Counted from the first letter of the stretch, positions 40,525 through 52,255 are shown. The stretch is 64,000 bases of DNA from Marisa cornuarietis (GCA_004794655.1 SMMW01000005.1:1798001-1862000); one strand, 5' to 3'. Program-made: numbers and translations. Notes: generated from the sequence alone by a model not told the origin.

Positions 40525-40745
40525 TAACCCCTGGTAAAGCAGTGGTTAAAATGCATCCTTGCTGCTTCTGCAACAGTCAATGGTTCAAATCTCATCCTGG
40601 GACACATATTCTTCTCTCTGGATCGCATATCTATTCAAAGGCATTATTTTTCTTTGGGTGCTCTGGTTTCCTCCCCTTCCTCATCCTTGCTGTACTGCAC
40701 AATTACCACTAGATGGAAGCACTTTTCTATCAAATAAATTCAACC
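40525..40745 (+). repeat. Second copy of the 13.6-kb SINE
   Basis: AAAGCAGTGGTTAAAATGCA (box A) and CAATGGTTCAAATCTCATCC (box B), then GCTCTGGTTTCCTCCCC and GAAGCACTTTTCTATCAAA. Order and spacing match 13560-13795. Confidence 0.75.
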
Positions 40746-41849
40746 AGCAACACAGCTCATTACTGGCTAAGTACCATTTTGTGGGACAGGAGTCATATCA
40801 TAAATCATGAAGATAATAATTTAGTGGTTGTGGGGACCATCTCTCTTTGAGTAAACAAAATTAAAATAACAGAAGACCAACAAAAGCCACACTCTATGGT
40901 AAACCACTTCATGCACAAATTTAGAGATGACTATTAAAAATACCTTCAGAACGTACTTGCATTACAAAATTAATCCTGCCATTCTAATACTGTAGCAATA
41001 AGATAAGCGAGATGTGCACTCTGATCATACATGGTGATGAGTTAAAGGACAACTTTTACAAAGAATACTGTATCTCTATTCCATGCTAAATGAGTATCTT
41101 TTATCATTATCATTTAAACACCTGCTCTAATCATATGACTGATCCCTACACACCCTCATGTTCACAGTTTGCCAACTGATGTGATTAATGGAGACAGCTG
41201 GCTCAAACAGCTGTCTTCATTCTGTTGTAAGCAGACATTCTTCTAGTCTAATTCCACGGAGTATCAGATGGTGTATGCACTGCATAAGCAACAAAGCATG
41301 ATTCAGGCGCAGATGATCAAATGACAAAAGACAGCCACTGAGGCTCCCTTTTATGCACCAATGTCAGTCAACTATTCACAAAATACTTATTATGCTTGCA
41401 AATAAATATTTATGTTGAATGAATAGGTCATAACAATCACAATTTCTAACAAGTTATTTAACCCTTAAATATTTGTGTCTATATAATTCTAAGCCAGGCT
41501 ATAGCAATGCACAAACTTAAACTCTAAAATCAATATAGCCTCAGCTCCCCTACCCAATTCCTTTCTTTCAAAGTAGTTTACCTCTTGCCATCTGGTGAGC
41601 TTTTGGTGATCATTATGCAGGATATGTTTCCTTTTTCTCAAGATTTCAAGCTATTACTATTCAAGATTTTACATCAGCTTTATCCCAATCACAGCAAGCA
41701 TGACACTCCACACACTACTAAATTTAGAAGCTCCGTCATACTCAATATTGTGAGGAAAGAAGGGAAGCAGTGAAGGTACAGTTCCACCAAATTTAGCTTT
41801 CTTCAACATACCTCATGAAACATTTGCAACATCTATGTAAAACTTGCTA

Positions 41850-42344
41850 CTGTGTTTTCCCGAAAATAAGACATCCCCTGAGAATAAGACCAAGTAGAGG
41901 CTTTGCTGAATTGATAAACATAAGGCCTCCCCCGAAAGTAAGACCTAGCAAAGTTTTTGTTTGGAAGCATACCCGCCGAAAAGAAAACCAGGGTTTGGAT
42001 TGTTATGATGATGTTCCAGAAGATAATTACATGACTGTCATTGAATAAATCTTGCTTTGTGTTCATAAATATCAGGACTGGTAAATACACCATAAATTGT
42101 TTACATGTAAATAATGACAGTAACAAGAAATTCTTGATAGGATTCACAGCTTGTCTGGTTATGCTGGTTTATGATGACAACTACTGTACAGTATATGATA
42201 AATGTTCAATTTTTGTTGTTGTTGATCACCAATAAATGTGAATTCTTCTTCATGGAAAAATAAGACATCCCCTAAAAATAAGACCTGGCATCTTTAGGAG
42301 CAAAAATTAATATAAGACACTGTCTTATTTTCATGGAAACAAGG
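41850..42344. mobile_element. Non-autonomous TA-flanked DNA transposon (ATAAGAC-rich)
   Basis: This 495-bp element lies between TA dinucleotides (41848-41849 and 42345-42346). Its first 24 bases and the reverse complement of its last 24 match at 19 positions. Both inner ends share GAAAATAAGACA. Internal copies of AATAAGAC recur near both ends (GACATCCCCT, GACCTGG). This is a widespread TE end in animals. TA flanks point to the Tc1/mariner superfamily. No transposase is present. Confidence 0.75.
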
Positions 42345-45237
42345 TATGACCAACATCATCTTTTTAATTCCAACACTTGTTGTAGGGTGGGGAAGACTAG
42401 TCTTAAGCTAAATTATGCTAATGACTTGGTCTCCTTCCTGAGACCTGAGCTTAAAACCAAGTGCACTAAACCTCATGCTAATAGTGAGCCCTGACTGAAA
42501 TTATCTGTGTACTTCTTCAGAGGTAAGCTTAAATCGGTTGAAAAGCGCATAAAATAAGAGGAACACTTTTACACCTTTGCGCATTTTACTTTTTTCATCA
42601 AAAGAAAATCATTTTACTCAAAAAATAAACATAAAATGTATGAGCTATAAATGCAAACCACCAACCTGCCAACACTAATGTCTGCTTATTATATAGCAGC
42701 TCGAAAAATTTTGAATGCACTATCCACATCCAATGATTACAAATGAAAAAAAGCTTAAAGCTCTAGTGTGATGCAATTTTTCTTTTCTAATGACTGAGTT
42801 AAGTTCAGTGCAAAATACCATTTACCCAAATTTGGGGGTGAATAATCCTCATCTGTTTTCAAGGGAACTGCATAAAATTGTCATCATGTACAGAAAGATC
42901 ACCAGAGAGAAGTCAACAGCAGACATCAAGACTGAATGTAAATATATTCACTTCATCAAGACCTCAGCCATTGGGAAAGCTAGGACCATATGACAATAAG
43001 ACATTTTTTAAGAAACAAATGAGACAACAGAGGTTTAACCTCTGCCACTCTGAGGATTATACATGCCTATAAACATCAGCATGCATTTTGAGAAGGAGTT
43101 TTATCCAGTAATTGGAAAAAAAATGTATGTCACTACAACTTCAAATGTGACAGTGTTGTTTCTTTTGTATTCATCTAATAAACAGAAACTCTAAAAGGTG
43201 CCTCATCTGTCAAAGACAAGTAACTTCTAAACACATTTCTTTCAACCAACACGCAGTTAAGGGGGTAGTACACACCATACACACCATGTTCAGCATCTTG
43301 GCTATTACCTGAAAGAAAAACAGTTTTTCCAAAATGAGTCTCCACCATTTAATCTGAAAAGATCTTTTACTAACGGCTTGCAGCTAAAGTCTTCAAATTA
43401 TTCTTTGCTGAAGGTGATTGTCATGAGCTGCTGTGATGTGTATAGTACAGTGAACTTGCCTGCTGGCCAGGATATTGCACTGTATAAGTGACCCTGATGA
43501 CGATGCTGATTATTATTATTATTATTAAATGTTAGCAGTCATGTACATCAAAAAGTAGACAATACTTCAAGCAAGTGTGAATTAACTGGGTTCTGCCTGA
43601 GTGAAATTTTGGTGATATAAAGAAAAAAGAATTTTAAAATATTAAAATGTGGCGGCCTGCAATAAAATCATTATCAGCACAAATGTAAATAGTTTAATGT
43701 ATAATTGTACAATGCAATAAAATAAAAATATATTTTCTGCACACTACAGCAGGTTTTGTCACGTGTCAAAAAAAGGTGGGAGAGGGAAGCGATTAACCAA
43801 CAACAAAAAAGCTATCACAGTTTCCAGATACCTTTTGCACTTAAAGATGCCTTCTGCAAAGTCTGGTTGTCCAAAACGCATTAGAAATTACATTTTTACT
43901 TCCTAGTCATATTGTCACTGTTACAAAATGCAGATCTAAATTTTACAGTGTTCCTTTCACTCACAAAACGTATAAACAGTCAAAACTGTGTAACTGAATT
44001 TAATACTTTTACTGTCAAGCTTACTGTTAATTATTCATTCTTAAAAAAAAACCAAAATTTAACATTGTTAGACTGAGCTTTATGCTTTGTCATGATGTCC
44101 CTTCACACCAGCTTGTTTTCTTGTCTGTGTGTGACTGTAGGTCTCTACAGCCATATATGTGTCATCTTCACTGCAGTTTTTATGCTTTCTCATCTCTGGA
44201 CCACTCACTTCCTAGCTACATTTTCAATATCTGGATCTACAAAGTGTATAATTAATGCTTTGATATCTTATGCATTGTTCTCCCATGATACACCATCTCT
44301 ACTGGTAATCTGTGTGGATGCCAAAAAGGGACGGTCACATCCCTTGCTATCTCATAGTCTTTTTTCACAGTTTAGACATGCATTTCCACTTGCCCTAAGC
44401 GCTCCTTGATTTGTGTGCACTGTAACTGCACTGTGTGAGCTACATGTCCTTAAAATCATTCAACCCACTACTGCATACCTCCACCTCACTTGTCATTTAG
44501 GTGCTGTGTTTTTGTGACATTTTGTACTCAATTCTCCTCGATTTATCTTTATTAATGACTATTCTTATGGATGCTGTGATCCACAGTGAGCTCATCAACA
44601 GTACTGGGATATAGTGCTATATATTTTAAATTACTATTATCATCATCACGCACTTACAAATGAAGGCACCTACTGCAAAGCATTGAAAAATACCAGATCA
44701 TTAATTTAAAGTAATTTTCTAACTGCCATGTAAATATGCAATGATCCAAAAACTATTTTTATTTTTTACTGTCCCATGTGTTATTTGTTAAAATACCCTA
44801 AAATAAATGCAATATATATATATATAAATTAAATCAATAAACCAGCACACATCCTCAGCAGGATATCCTGAGCTCCTTGCAGTTCAGTAAACTAGGGACC
44901 TAAAACCTGTAACAACCACGTAAGCCTGAAATGCCTGAACATTTATTCATAAAGGGAAAAGAAAGAAAACTAGAAGTGGAGCTGAACTGGGAAAAAACTC
45001 AACAATAAAAGTAAGCTAATAAACTAATATCTGCCAATAGGAGGCAAGAAACTACTTTCAGTTTTCCTTCCCATTACAGGTAAGCAAGTAATTCAAGATA
45101 TAACAATAATTCTTTAAGTTATCACCTTAATATAAACCTAGCATAGTTTATGACACATCAAAGCAATGTGACTCTTTAAATGTCTACTTGTTTGGTGTAA
45201 TTCTAAGCAACCAGCAGTTTACTGTATTTGACCACAT

Positions 45238-45350
45238 GTATTATTATTATTAATGGTAAAGAGCACTTATACAGCTTTTTTTTTCACTTGGAAGTGGGCT
45301 CAAAATGCTTTATAAAAGTACACCATGAAAATATAAAATGGGAGAATGAG
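45238..45350 (+). repeat. Interspersed '(ATT)n-gcacttatatagc' repeat, copy 1
   Basis: TATTATTATTATTAATGG, then GAGCACTTATACAGC, GGGCTCAAAATGCTTTATAA and AATATAAAATGGGAGAATGA. A similar order appears at 49838-49990 and 59505-59580: a low-copy animal interspersed repeat rather than a gene. Confidence 0.6.
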
Positions 45351-47882
45351 GATGTGATTGTCTTGTGGTGTGAAAGGGCAATGGATTCTCAGGTTTGTTT
45401 ATTCAGTCATGCCCTGCTTGCTCATAGTCCACAATTTCGGACTTTTACTTCAAATCTGCACTTCATGAAAGCAATGTCATCAGGTGATGACAAATATGCA
45501 TATGCATTCTACATACTGTGCAGTCCAGGTCAAAGAAGAATAGCATTCAAACAAAAACCACAATCTGCAGCCAACACATCAAAACCATACACACAATAAG
45601 ACACATCTATAGCAAATGCAGTCTCCAAACAGTACATAGCACAGATTTGCAATGCAAGGCCAGTCACCCCTGACACACACACACAAATCCAAAAATCAGC
45701 TAAGGCCAACAGGAAGTGAAGTCACTGAGACGTTAAAAAATGCACATCTAAATACAAGAGCCAAAGCATGCACCAAAGTCCAGATAAAGAGCATGGTAGG
45801 CAGGATATATAAACTTGTTAGTTATGTTGCAAAAGGTCCAACATTGATTCACTTGCAAATAACTGGAAGACATGCCAGTTGCGCCAAAAGACACTTGGTT
45901 ACATTAGTTAAAAATGAACAATCTATGTATTCAAAGATACAGAGATTCTCAGCAAAACATTAAATTCTTATACATATACCAACATTAGCCATCTTGTTTA
46001 CCCCAGGATATTGGGAAAGAAGAGGCAGCTATAGAACATGCACAAGATTATATTGTTTCCATGCAGCTCCTAACAATATAACCAGCTTTCTCTATACAAA
46101 TACTTCTTCAAAAGGGGAAATGGTGCAGCTTTACAAAAGAAAAACCCTATATCTTAAGACTGAGTAGTATAAATTAAACCAAAAGTGTAAGATCATTACC
46201 AGGCCAGATCTGCACCAAACACTATTCCTTTCTATTTACCACCCTTTTAATTCAAAACTAGACTGTAAATCTCTATAGCAGACAACTATGACAGCACTGA
46301 AAAGGTTAATGATTAAATAATTGTGGAATGTAGAACACATATCACAAATGCAATGCACAAGCATGCAAATAAAAGGCATGTGTGTGCATCTTTAATGAAG
46401 AAGCTCTTCAGATGATCCATATATACAAGCATGAGGACTCACTATCCCCCAGGGTATTTTCTTAATGTATGATAATAAATGCTAAAAACTATTAAGATGC
46501 TTTTGAAATTTAAGTCTTTTGATGCTTTGCGTAAGCATTAATCAGCAAAACAATATCAGGGCACAAAAAGGCTTGTTGCTTTGGAATTCTCTATACTATT
46601 GGCAACTCAGTACAGATATTCATTACTAAATCAGGTTTGCTCAACTATAGATATGCACACATATTAGGTAACCCATGCACACTTTTTGAGCAGGAGGGGC
46701 TATGTAACCAAATGGCTAGTGTAATGAAGATAATTTATTTGGAAAGCTACTCTATACTGTTCTTAACATGTTTGAACAACCAGTCTGAATATTATATGCC
46801 ATGTGGGCATTATCAACAGTAATCAACTTTATAGGAGGATTTAAAATTAAGATAGACTCTCTTCATTATTTCTTGTGAAATGTTCCGTAATAATGCTTTG
46901 TTTGATACTTTTAAGTGACAGTAGATGTCTACATATAAATAACTATTAGAAAGAAACAGGTTACACCAACAACATTAAAATATAAAAAAGCATACTCTTA
47001 GGTGATCACATGTGTAATGTGTAAAATAGAAAGAGTTGTATTATCTGCACTGATGACCTGTAACCAAACCTGAGCTCATGATAAGGGTACCAGTTACTGC
47101 AGTCAAGACCCCTGTCTTAGAAAGCAGAACGACTAATCTCCTCTCAAATAAAAATGTTCTGAAGTAGAATTAACTGGTACAACATTAAGCAATACAAAAC
47201 CTGTCTTCTCTTCTCCTTTAACTGTTTAAATTTAATAGCTTATAAATATAAGTCACGGGTAAGTTAGGGACAAAGTGTGCTTTAGTTTAAACACCAATTG
47301 AATGCATCACATCATCAGGATGCATGCATTGTTTTTAAATTTACTGAGATTTGTAATAACACATGGGTAAGATACTGGAATATGAGCGTGCATGTGAGAG
47401 AGAGAGAGTGACGAAGGAACTAAAACATGAGTGGTTGTGGGAGGCGCCATGACGAATTCTTAACACAGCCCTTCAAGTCGCTTTCTCCCCATCACACTCG
47501 AGTACGATAACGCACGGTGATGCAGTATCATATGGTGAGCACAAACAGGTATTAATGCACCAACTGGTGCATTTCCATGTTGTACTCCATTGGGGGAAAC
47601 CAGGAAATTGAAGATTAACTTAAAGGATCTCAAAGCTCCCCTAATATGTATTTAGCCAGATAAAGATGGATTATCTTCGCTGAATAAAGCTTTGTCAATA
47701 AAGTAGTACCATGTTGTAAGTATCAGGTGTGTCCAGTGTAAATCGTTAATCAGAGGAGGGCACTAGATGCAGCAGCACCGGAATCATGTTAGATGATCCA
47801 CATCACCAAGCACACTATCATGGTTGAGTAAACACCATTTCTACCAATTAGGATTAAGAAATAAAGGCCAGATTATCCTTAC

Positions 47883-47899
47883 CTCTCTGGGAGAGACAT
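47883..47899 (-). CDS. ARHGEF11/12: Alternative first coding exon 1b of PDZ-RhoGEF (MSLPE-R)
   Basis: The coding part of this exon is the ATG at 47899-47897 followed by codons for S-L-P-E and two bases (AG) of an arginine codon. It ends at a strong donor, AG|GTAAGG. Phase 2 matches the acceptor of exon 2 at 25829 exactly and gives MSLPERLSSLSD. Vertebrate ARHGEF11 begins in a closely similar way, with a short start peptide followed by an RLSSLS motif, which is the main reason to believe so small an exon. The exon continues upstream as 5' UTR for an unknown distance, and the transcription start cannot be fixed from sequence. Intron 1 from this start is about 22 kb. A plus-strand gene starts about 700 bp upstream, head to head. 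Confidence 0.75.
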
Positions 47900-48596
47900 C
47901 GTGGGCGTCTTTCACTGCTTTGGTGCGCTTTTACATCTGTAAATCCCGTCAAAACCACCTCACATTCACAAAGTGTCGGATTTCATTTTAACTCAGGTCA
48001 ATCTGCGATACGACGCCTTCCCGTCAAAGAATGCCTTGCCAGTGAAGATAAATTGCTGATTAACGACAGTCAATACATCCAGCAATACATTAGTTCAACA
48101 AAGGCTGGAATTTCACAAAACCAATACGACTCTGCATCTGTAAATTGAGAGTTTTGTTATCGTAAACTTGGTGTCATTCCAGGAATGATCGCAGTCTTAG
48201 CTCGACCTCATCACAAATTTCGACTGCTTTTAGTTAGAAGCAAATTCATCAGTGACGTAATTCTGAAATTGAAAAGAATATAATTGAGTTCTATAAAAAC
48301 AAAGATATAGCAGGGAGGCTAATTTTGGAAGATAGTTAACGCCTATTTGAAGATCTATTTTCTACAAATATCATTACGCAGGACTATTTTTTTGACTTAG
48401 GCTCGGAACAACAACTTCCGTTTTAAGGTTTAAAATTACAATATGAAATTCTTATAATCTTAAAATGAAATATTTTATTTGCAATAAAGCTGTATTTAGT
48501 TTTTATTTTTATCATAGTGATCCAGTTTTTTGTGACCTTTGACTTCATTCATTTCGGGCTAGGTCATATGACGACGAGTCGTCTGGTCGCGAAGAA
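47900..48596. promoter_or_regulatory. Probable shared (bidirectional) promoter region
   Basis: This segment separates two diverging ATGs: minus strand at 47899 and plus strand at 48597. It holds the 5' UTRs of both genes. No TATA box convincingly placed for either was seen. Several CpGs cluster near both ends (about 47.9-48.05 kb and 48.55-48.60 kb), while the middle is AT-rich. A near-palindrome, GACGACGAGTCGTC, lies at about 48571-48584, just ahead of the plus-strand ATG. Bidirectional promoter function is inferred from the head-to-head layout alone. Confidence 0.4.
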
Positions 48597-48679
48597 ATGT
48601 CTGTGCCGTTAGGCATCGAAGTACTCTTTCCTCATCATAAAAGAGAGATCACTAGAAGAAGCGAATATAAAAAAATTGG
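48597..48679 (+). CDS. Unrecognised gene, first coding exon
   Basis: The ATG at 48597 opens 27 codons plus GG before the donor ATTGG|GTAAGT. The peptide starts MSVPLGIEVLFPHHKREIT and ends with RRSEYKKI. A more upstream ATG at 48577 is in another frame and hits a stop (TAG) 15 codons later, so the 48597 start is preferred. The next exon joins in phase to give KKIGAATGWQEAA. I do not recognise the protein. It has no signal peptide, and the region is basic. Support comes from the phase-matched run of three exons with consensus splice sites. Confidence 0.62.
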
Positions 48680-49258
48680 GTAAGTTGCTTTAATAGATTT
48701 ATATAATAAATAAATTTATGATTAGTAGTGTTAAATATATATGACAACTTTTATAAAGACAGTCATCTATCATGTCTTAAAATCATCGTCGTTGTAATCT
48801 ATCATATTATCTCGATTTTCCTAATCTCACTAGGGTCGTTGAAGTAGATGAAAGACCTAATTTATATGATCCCTATCACTTTACAGTTCTTGTGAATTGC
48901 AGATTGCTGAAGCAGGCGTTAATCATAATAGATGCGCAATGCTTAATTGCTACTTAATACCATAAAAAGTCTATCGATGTCATAGGTCAATTCACTCCAA
49001 ACCTTGCGTTCCTGTTGTAACCACAGTTTAACAGTCCTTTCACTGGTTTTCTTTCCTCTATCACAGCTATGCATGTGGATTAATCTTGCTATGGTGTCCA
49101 GGAGTAAAGCATTTATAACACTTTGTAATGGTAGAATGCTCATAGCATAACAGAAGAAGCACAGACATACTAGCACTGTAGTCTCTTTTAGTTTGTTCCT
49201 CATTTTTAGTAACAGCATAAGCTTACTCTCAGAACTATTTTCAAAAATAATTTGTCAG
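48680..49258 (+). other. Intron 1 of the unrecognised plus-strand gene
   Basis: AT-rich, 579 bp between donor GGGTAAGT and acceptor TTTGTCAG. A 91-codon minus-strand frame (49218-48943) is present, with no recognised similarity. Confidence 0.6.
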
Positions 49259-49335
49259 GGCTGCAACTGGCTGGCAGGAGGCTGCAGCCATTAAGCAACT
49301 TAAATTTGTGCACTCTTTTATTTTCTATGCACCAG
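49259..49335 (+). CDS. Unrecognised gene, second coding exon
   Basis: This 77-nt exon (acceptor TTTGTCAG|, donor CACCAG|GTAAGT) first completes the glycine codon begun in exon 1. It then codes AATGWQEAAAIKQLKF followed by VHSFIFYAP and leaves one base. The alternative frames contain a stop or break the join. The mix of alanine-rich helix and a short hydrophobic strand (FVHSFIFYAP) looks like part of a globular domain. I cannot name the family. Confidence 0.62.
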
Positions 49336-49518
49336 GTAAGTAACTTTAACTATTTTTAACAAAGAGAAAACAAATTTATTTGGTTGAGTTAGAATTCATG
49401 TACACATTTGAGTGAACTATTTGCACTTTAAATCCCTGTGCCACAAATGAGTCATCATGAGTCCAAAATTAACTGCAGAACTTATGTTCCTGAACTTTCA
49501 TTTTTGCAAAGGTCACAG

Positions 49519-49562
49519 ATAAGAATAATGCCATGACATTTGGACAGTGTCAACACAGATTG
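49519..49562 (+). CDS. Unrecognised gene, third coding exon
   Basis: This 44-nt exon (acceptor GGTCACAG|, donor AGATTG|GTAAGT) completes an aspartate codon and codes KNNAMTFGQCQHRL, ending in phase 0. Using the acceptor seven bases earlier (GCAAAG|) would put a stop after two codons, so the inner AG is chosen. After this exon the gene should continue, but the next convincing open stretch (50555 on) needs a preceding base, so either an exon is missed or a different acceptor is used. Confidence 0.55.
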
Positions 49563-49837
49563 GTAAGTTTGAAGGAAAATGATGACTGCTTCCTCTGCAT
49601 CTGCATGATTGTTCTGCTTTTAGTTTTAGTAATAAGATCATATTGGCAGGATGGAGACTGAGTATAGAGTACTCAGCATACAGCATAATATACAGATACT
49701 GTATATTTAATCTACACTCTCAATTTCAGAACATTCATAAGTAGTAATCTGCATTATGCAACTTATGTTTACATTTGTGTATGCATCACATCATTGTAAT
49801 ATGTCATTCCATCACATTGACCACTGACATGTGTAAT

Positions 49838-49990
49838 AATAAGAAAACACTTGTATAGCTTACTTCCCCACATGGCAATGAGCTTAATGTGCAGGACACG
49901 TAATAAATACAATACCAGCACAATTGCAGACTACTTAAACAAAGGCGGAAGGTGAGTGAGGTAGGTGTGATGGTAAAAGGAGAAGACCAT
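49838..49990 (+). repeat. Interspersed 'acttgtatagc' repeat, copy 2
   Basis: AATAATAAGAAAACACTTGT, TATAGCTTACTTCCCCACA, TGGCAATGAGCTTAATGTG, then GGACACGTAATAAATACA. Related to 45.24 kb and 59.51 kb. It occupies the gap between exon 3 and the possible last exon of the plus-strand gene. Confidence 0.55.
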
Positions 49991-50439
49991 CAGCCTCTGT
50001 TTTGATAAAATGTAGGTCTTTAGGTAGTGAAGTTACTTAAATTTCCAAATGTTTATATAACTAATAATTTCACTTGGGAACAAATAAAATTGTTGTTTTA
50101 ACAGCTGATGCATCCACAGTAATTATTTTGTAATACGGACCACTGTTGCATCACAGCTTGGCCATACGTAAAATAAAGCATGTTAAAAATAAAATCATAT
50201 AACTTTTAAAACAGAATGACAAAAATATTGCCTTTTTTAAACTATTATAAAAACCTTGGGGTAAATATATAAGAAGTAAGTACACCTACTTTATAAAAAA
50301 ATATACATAAGTATAATAACTCATACCAAAAGATGAATGCTAACCTATACTGCATGAACAATGCAACAGGGAGCTCCAACATAATGATTCAAAAGTTGGT
50401 GGAAAGGGAGATAATTTCCAAAGTGGTGTATGATTGTTG

Positions 50440-50520
50440 TCTAAAGGCTGCACATTGTACGTCCTGTGTTGCAGCCTTATGCTCCTCAAAGGAGTAACAA
50501 GGAATAAACTAAACATTGTA
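50440..50520 (+). repeat. SINE-like 3' end copy
   Basis: TTGCAGCCTTATGCTCCTCA followed by AAGGAGTAACAAGGAATAAAC is the same 3' end as in the copies at 54.9 and 56.9 kb. It lies just upstream of the possible last exon of the plus-strand gene. Confidence 0.6.
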
Positions 50521-50554
50521 TATTCTAATATCACCTTTTGCCATCTGTGACTAG

Positions 50555-50703
50555 GAATCAAGCTGTCTGTTTTGTTGATTGTCCATGAAACTGGTCCCTA
50601 CGTTCAGGTGACAAGGGCCCTGGCAGATATTTTATCAGACTATAAACAGCCCATAATTATGATAAGAAGGGAAAATGCTTTAAGAATTTTGTCGTTTTAT
50701 TGA
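50555..50703 (+). CDS. Possible terminal exon of the unrecognised plus-strand gene
   Basis: After an acceptor (ATCTGTGACTAG|) one frame stays open to TGA at 50701-50703. It reads GIKLSVLLIVHETGPYVQ, then VTRALADILSDYKQP and IIMIRRENALRILSFY, if the first codon is GGA. The composition is protein-like (alternating hydrophobic strand, then helix). Against it: the upstream exon ends in phase 0, while this frame needs one extra base. A second AG eight bases further in (CAAG|CTG) would restore phase 0. An ATTAAA at 50841 could serve polyadenylation. Treat as a candidate only. Confidence 0.3.
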
Positions 50704-52182
50704 GCTCATATTCAGTATGTAAAAGTTAACTTTTGTAAGTTGGTATAGCTTTAAATTTAATGTTTTAGATTCATGGTGACTTGGATCAAATAAGTTTTAA
50801 GAATGGCTTTTTAAAACAAAAATTAACTGTACAAAGTATAATTAAAACGAATGATGTCAGATTTGTATTAGGTCTTTCCCCTAAAAATGCAATTGTGTAT
50901 GTGAGAGAGGGGAGGAGAGCAAGGGTTTTTGCATGGGACCACAAGTTATTGTTTACATGAAAATCAAAACTGATTTGTATCTCAGATTTATAGCATTTTG
51001 AATGGCACCATTTGTTGGACATTAGTGTGTGAATTTTCTGCTCTGGTAGTGAATGCTCTTGCACCTCAGTTGTAGCCATTTTTCTAGACTGATTTTAGTT
51101 TCTGAGTGCCTTCAATAGTTCAGTTCAGTGAATGAAACAGCTGCTTCCAGAAATGTAACTGATTAGTGGTTGATGCTTTACCTATCTATGAACTTAATAC
51201 TTTGACTTTGTTGACATAATATGTGGCTGCTGATGTGCTTTTTGCAGCAACAGTCAAATATATAACATCATATACATATAAATGTTTATTGTTGCGTTTG
51301 AGTAGCAAGGTTTAATTTACAAATTTTGTGTTAGTTTTTGTTTCAGGCATGTTTATAGTTGTCATAAAAACATAAAGAAGTCCATAAACCTTAAATGAAC
51401 ACATGTTTCCCAGGTTTTTATTCATAGAGAGATGACAGAACCAAAGATCCGTTAGACCTTTCAGGTCTAGGGGAAACTATTCTCTTGCCATTTGTTATTT
51501 GGCTTTCCTCCCTTTCTACATCTAAGATGCATTCGTTTATCACACACGTGGTGTGTGTACGCTGGGTGTTCATGCCTTCCAGAAACTGAACTACGCAGTT
51601 GCCTAGAGCGCAAGCATTGAGTGGGGCGCAAATATGGTGTGCGGTCTTCTTTTTGCTTAAGCGATGAATGATGTTAAGGAAAAATATCATTTTCTTAATA
51701 TTACATGAAAGCGTCCAGCACCATCAGCGGTGCCAAATTTCAAGTGTCGAACGCCCACGCCTAAACCGCGCGGGGGGAAGGGGGAGGGCGGACATTAATT
51801 TAAGCTGACCCCTAGGGTAGACGATATCACATGTCTGCCTCATATTTCGTACCTTTTTTAAGTCAAAGGTTCTTCGCCATATGCAGCAGAGTGTAGAGGC
51901 ATAAACACGAACTGACGCAGTTTTATTACGCTTGTTTCTTGTGGTTATGCCATCTGTTTTGTGCTTATTTTCTTTTAATTTACGAAGTTTGAACCAGAGG
52001 ACACTAACGCCACGATATCATTGGTTATATTGGTTGTTATTATTATGATTATTATTTCCATGTTTATGGATCGATTTCTTAGTCTGCTACATGTTTTTTT
52101 CTTTTTCTGGGTCATTTTATTTCTACTGTCACGTCTGCGCCAACTTGGCGTGGCTAGATTTTCGATCTGTGCGTCCGCAGTG

Positions 52183-52255
52183 TCGTTTTCATGCGACCAA
52201 CTTTATTAATCCCAATGGCCAATTTAAATATATAAAGTTGGTCACATGAAAATGA
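52183..52255. repeat. Long imperfect hairpin (24-bp arms)
   Basis: Arm 52183-52206 and arm 52232-52255 are reverse complements at 22 of 24 positions, with a 25-nt AT-rich loop. Could be a folded MITE end pair or a regulatory hairpin. Confidence 0.85.

Larger units (their letters stand above)
34248..47882 (-). other. Region between exon 1b and exon 1a
   Basis: Intron of the distal transcript and upstream region of the proximal one. 35.1-37.4 kb is GC- and CpG-rich, unlike its surroundings, and is the best candidate for the proximal promoter and 5' UTR exons. One good minus-strand donor there is ATCAG|GTGAGA at 35587/35586. 38-47.9 kb is AT-rich and holds the 38.3-kb and 40.5-kb SINEs, the TA-flanked element at 41.85 kb and the repeat at 45.24 kb. 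No further exon is supported. Confidence 0.7.
18519..47899 (-). other. ARHGEF11/12: PDZ-RhoGEF/LARG-like gene, 5' part (locus span)
   Basis: This entry spans all coding exons of the gene visible here. Joined in order, they give a start peptide, a linker with the LSSLSD motif, and a PDZ domain whose strings (GLVQRCVIIQKD, YGLTVSGDNP, KVNGTLVT, VVKLIK) are characteristic of the ARHGEF11/ARHGEF12 family. In that family PDZ is followed by an RGS-like domain that binds G-alpha-12/13 and by a DH-PH module that loads GTP onto RhoA. The PDZ binds C-termini of receptors such as plexin-B at the plasma membrane. All junctions use GT/AG and keep phase. The last visible exon ends in phase 1 inside the PDZ, so the C-terminal strand of that domain and everything after it lie beyond the left edge. 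Family assignment is firm. Orthology to one of the two vertebrate paralogues is not implied. Confidence 0.93.

Noticed and set aside
44092..44409. 105-codon plus-strand frame with hydrophobic segments
   Set aside because: Hydrophobicity follows from T-rich codons in AT-rich DNA; no splice sites or conserved motif.
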